A DNA stretch of 6,905 bases from Candidatus Woesearchaeota archaeon CG07_land_8_20_14_0_80_44_23 (GTDB lineage Archaea; Nanobdellota; Nanobdellia; Woesearchaeales; 0-14-0-80-44-23). Below, one piece after another: positions 6,788 through 6,905 of this stretch (position 1 is its first letter; each line of letters opens with the position of its first letter). The stretch spans positions 1 through 6,905 of the forward strand of contig PEXD01000074.1 in the NCBI GenBank assembly GCA_002779235.1. The letters run 5' to 3'. The translations under genes and the position numbers were made by a program. The notes below the pieces were generated by a model. That model worked only from the letters and a program-made list of their open reading frames with translations. It was not told the origin of the DNA and searched no databases.

Positions 6788-6797
6788 TTATTTAAAT
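6788..6797 (+). promoter_or_regulatory. Candidate TATA-like box for the nested-hairpin element
   Basis: TTATTTAAAT on the plus strand, with its TTTAAA core centred at about 6793.5. A start site 26-27 bases on falls at about 6820, the first bases of the inverted repeat. The core TTTAAA resembles the kae1 box. The region is AT-rich, so a chance match is quite possible. Confidence 0.35.
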
Positions 6798-6815
6798 CAG
6801 GAAGGATTGGAATCA

Positions 6816-6893
6816 TAAAAATCCGCTGAGAGCGTCCTACTCCGGACTAAAGTCCGGAGTTTGACCGGACGCTCTCTTAATCGCGGATTTTTA
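6816..6893. repeat. Nested three-stem inverted repeat; candidate structured RNA or palindromic element
   Basis: Three perfect inverted repeats are nested. Outer: AAAAATCCGC (6817-6826) with GCGGATTTTT (6883-6892), plus one T-A pair at 6816/6893. Middle: GAGAGCGTCC (6828-6837) with GGACGCTCTC (6867-6876). Inner: ACTCCGGACT (6839-6848) with AGTCCGGAGT (6851-6860) around AA. Each junction has a single T on the 5' side and six bases on the 3' side (TTGACC, TTAATC; both TTRAYC). The stems do not fit a tRNA, an H/ACA guide or a bulge-helix-bulge. T5 follows the GC-rich part of the stem on both strands, so it could serve as a bidirectional terminator. It could also be a small RNA gene, a MITE-like element or a protein-binding palindrome. 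The structure is directly visible; the function is unknown. Confidence 0.9.
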
Positions 6894-6905
6894 GGATACA
6901 AAAAG

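Noticed and set aside
6820..6889. tRNA or tRNA-like gene (outer AATCCGC/GCGGATT resembles an acceptor stem)
   Set aside because: No D-arm, no TTCGA T-loop, and the inner hairpin has no 7-base loop with T33 in the right register; all arms are collinear, not cloverleaf.
6816..6899. H/ACA guide RNA (ACA at 6898-6900 after the hairpin)
   Set aside because: An H/ACA pocket needs several unpaired bases on both sides; here one side has a single T. The ACA is also very close to the stem and has no K-turn partner.
1..6905. CRISPR array, insertion sequence or transposase
   Set aside because: No regularly spaced direct repeats and no transposase or integrase motif were seen in any frame.

Overview
The window looks archaeal. 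It carries a full-length Kae1 (the KEOPS-type universal tRNA-modification ATPase), an eS1/S3Ae ribosomal protein found only in archaea and eukaryotes, TATA-like boxes about 27 bp ahead of start codons (leaderless transcripts), and oligo-T tracts behind genes. Very Cys-rich secreted proteins, compact spacing and moderate GC would fit a DPANN-type lineage. That placement is inferred from gene style, not demonstrated.

Left two thirds (1-4591, plus strand): a three-gene, tightly packed run of cell-surface genes. First comes the 3' part of an uncharacterised secreted or membrane-anchored beta-rich protein, cut by the window edge. It overlaps by one base a 1187-residue secreted protein with 66 cysteines, a MopE-like metal-binding motif and a C-terminal NHL-type beta-propeller. 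Ten bases later comes a 156-residue Cys-rich putative lipoprotein with six N-glycosylation sequons. The three probably form one operon that builds a disulfide-stabilised structure outside the cell. Its promoter lies outside the window, and its likely terminator (T7) sits inside the 3' end of the convergent kae1 gene.

Right third (4593-6723, minus strand): three housekeeping genes, read in the order rps3ae (eS1), a small 2[4Fe-4S] ferredoxin, then kae1. rps3ae and kae1 each have a TATA box placed for a leaderless or nearly leaderless mRNA, and oligo-T runs separate the genes, so they look like short independent transcripts. The ferredoxin gene is shorter than any usual gene-calling cutoff. Its start is puzzling: a strong Shine-Dalgarno sequence points to an ATC codon, or to an ATG that is out of frame.

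Right edge (6724-6905): no protein gene. It holds the rps3ae promoter and, divergent from it, an unusually regular nested inverted repeat (6816-6893). This has three perfect stems of 10-11 bp separated by matching asymmetric 1/6-nt internal loops. A TATA-like box lies about 26 bp ahead of it on the plus strand, which makes it a candidate small structured RNA gene or a palindromic mobile or regulatory element. It is the least explained item in the window.
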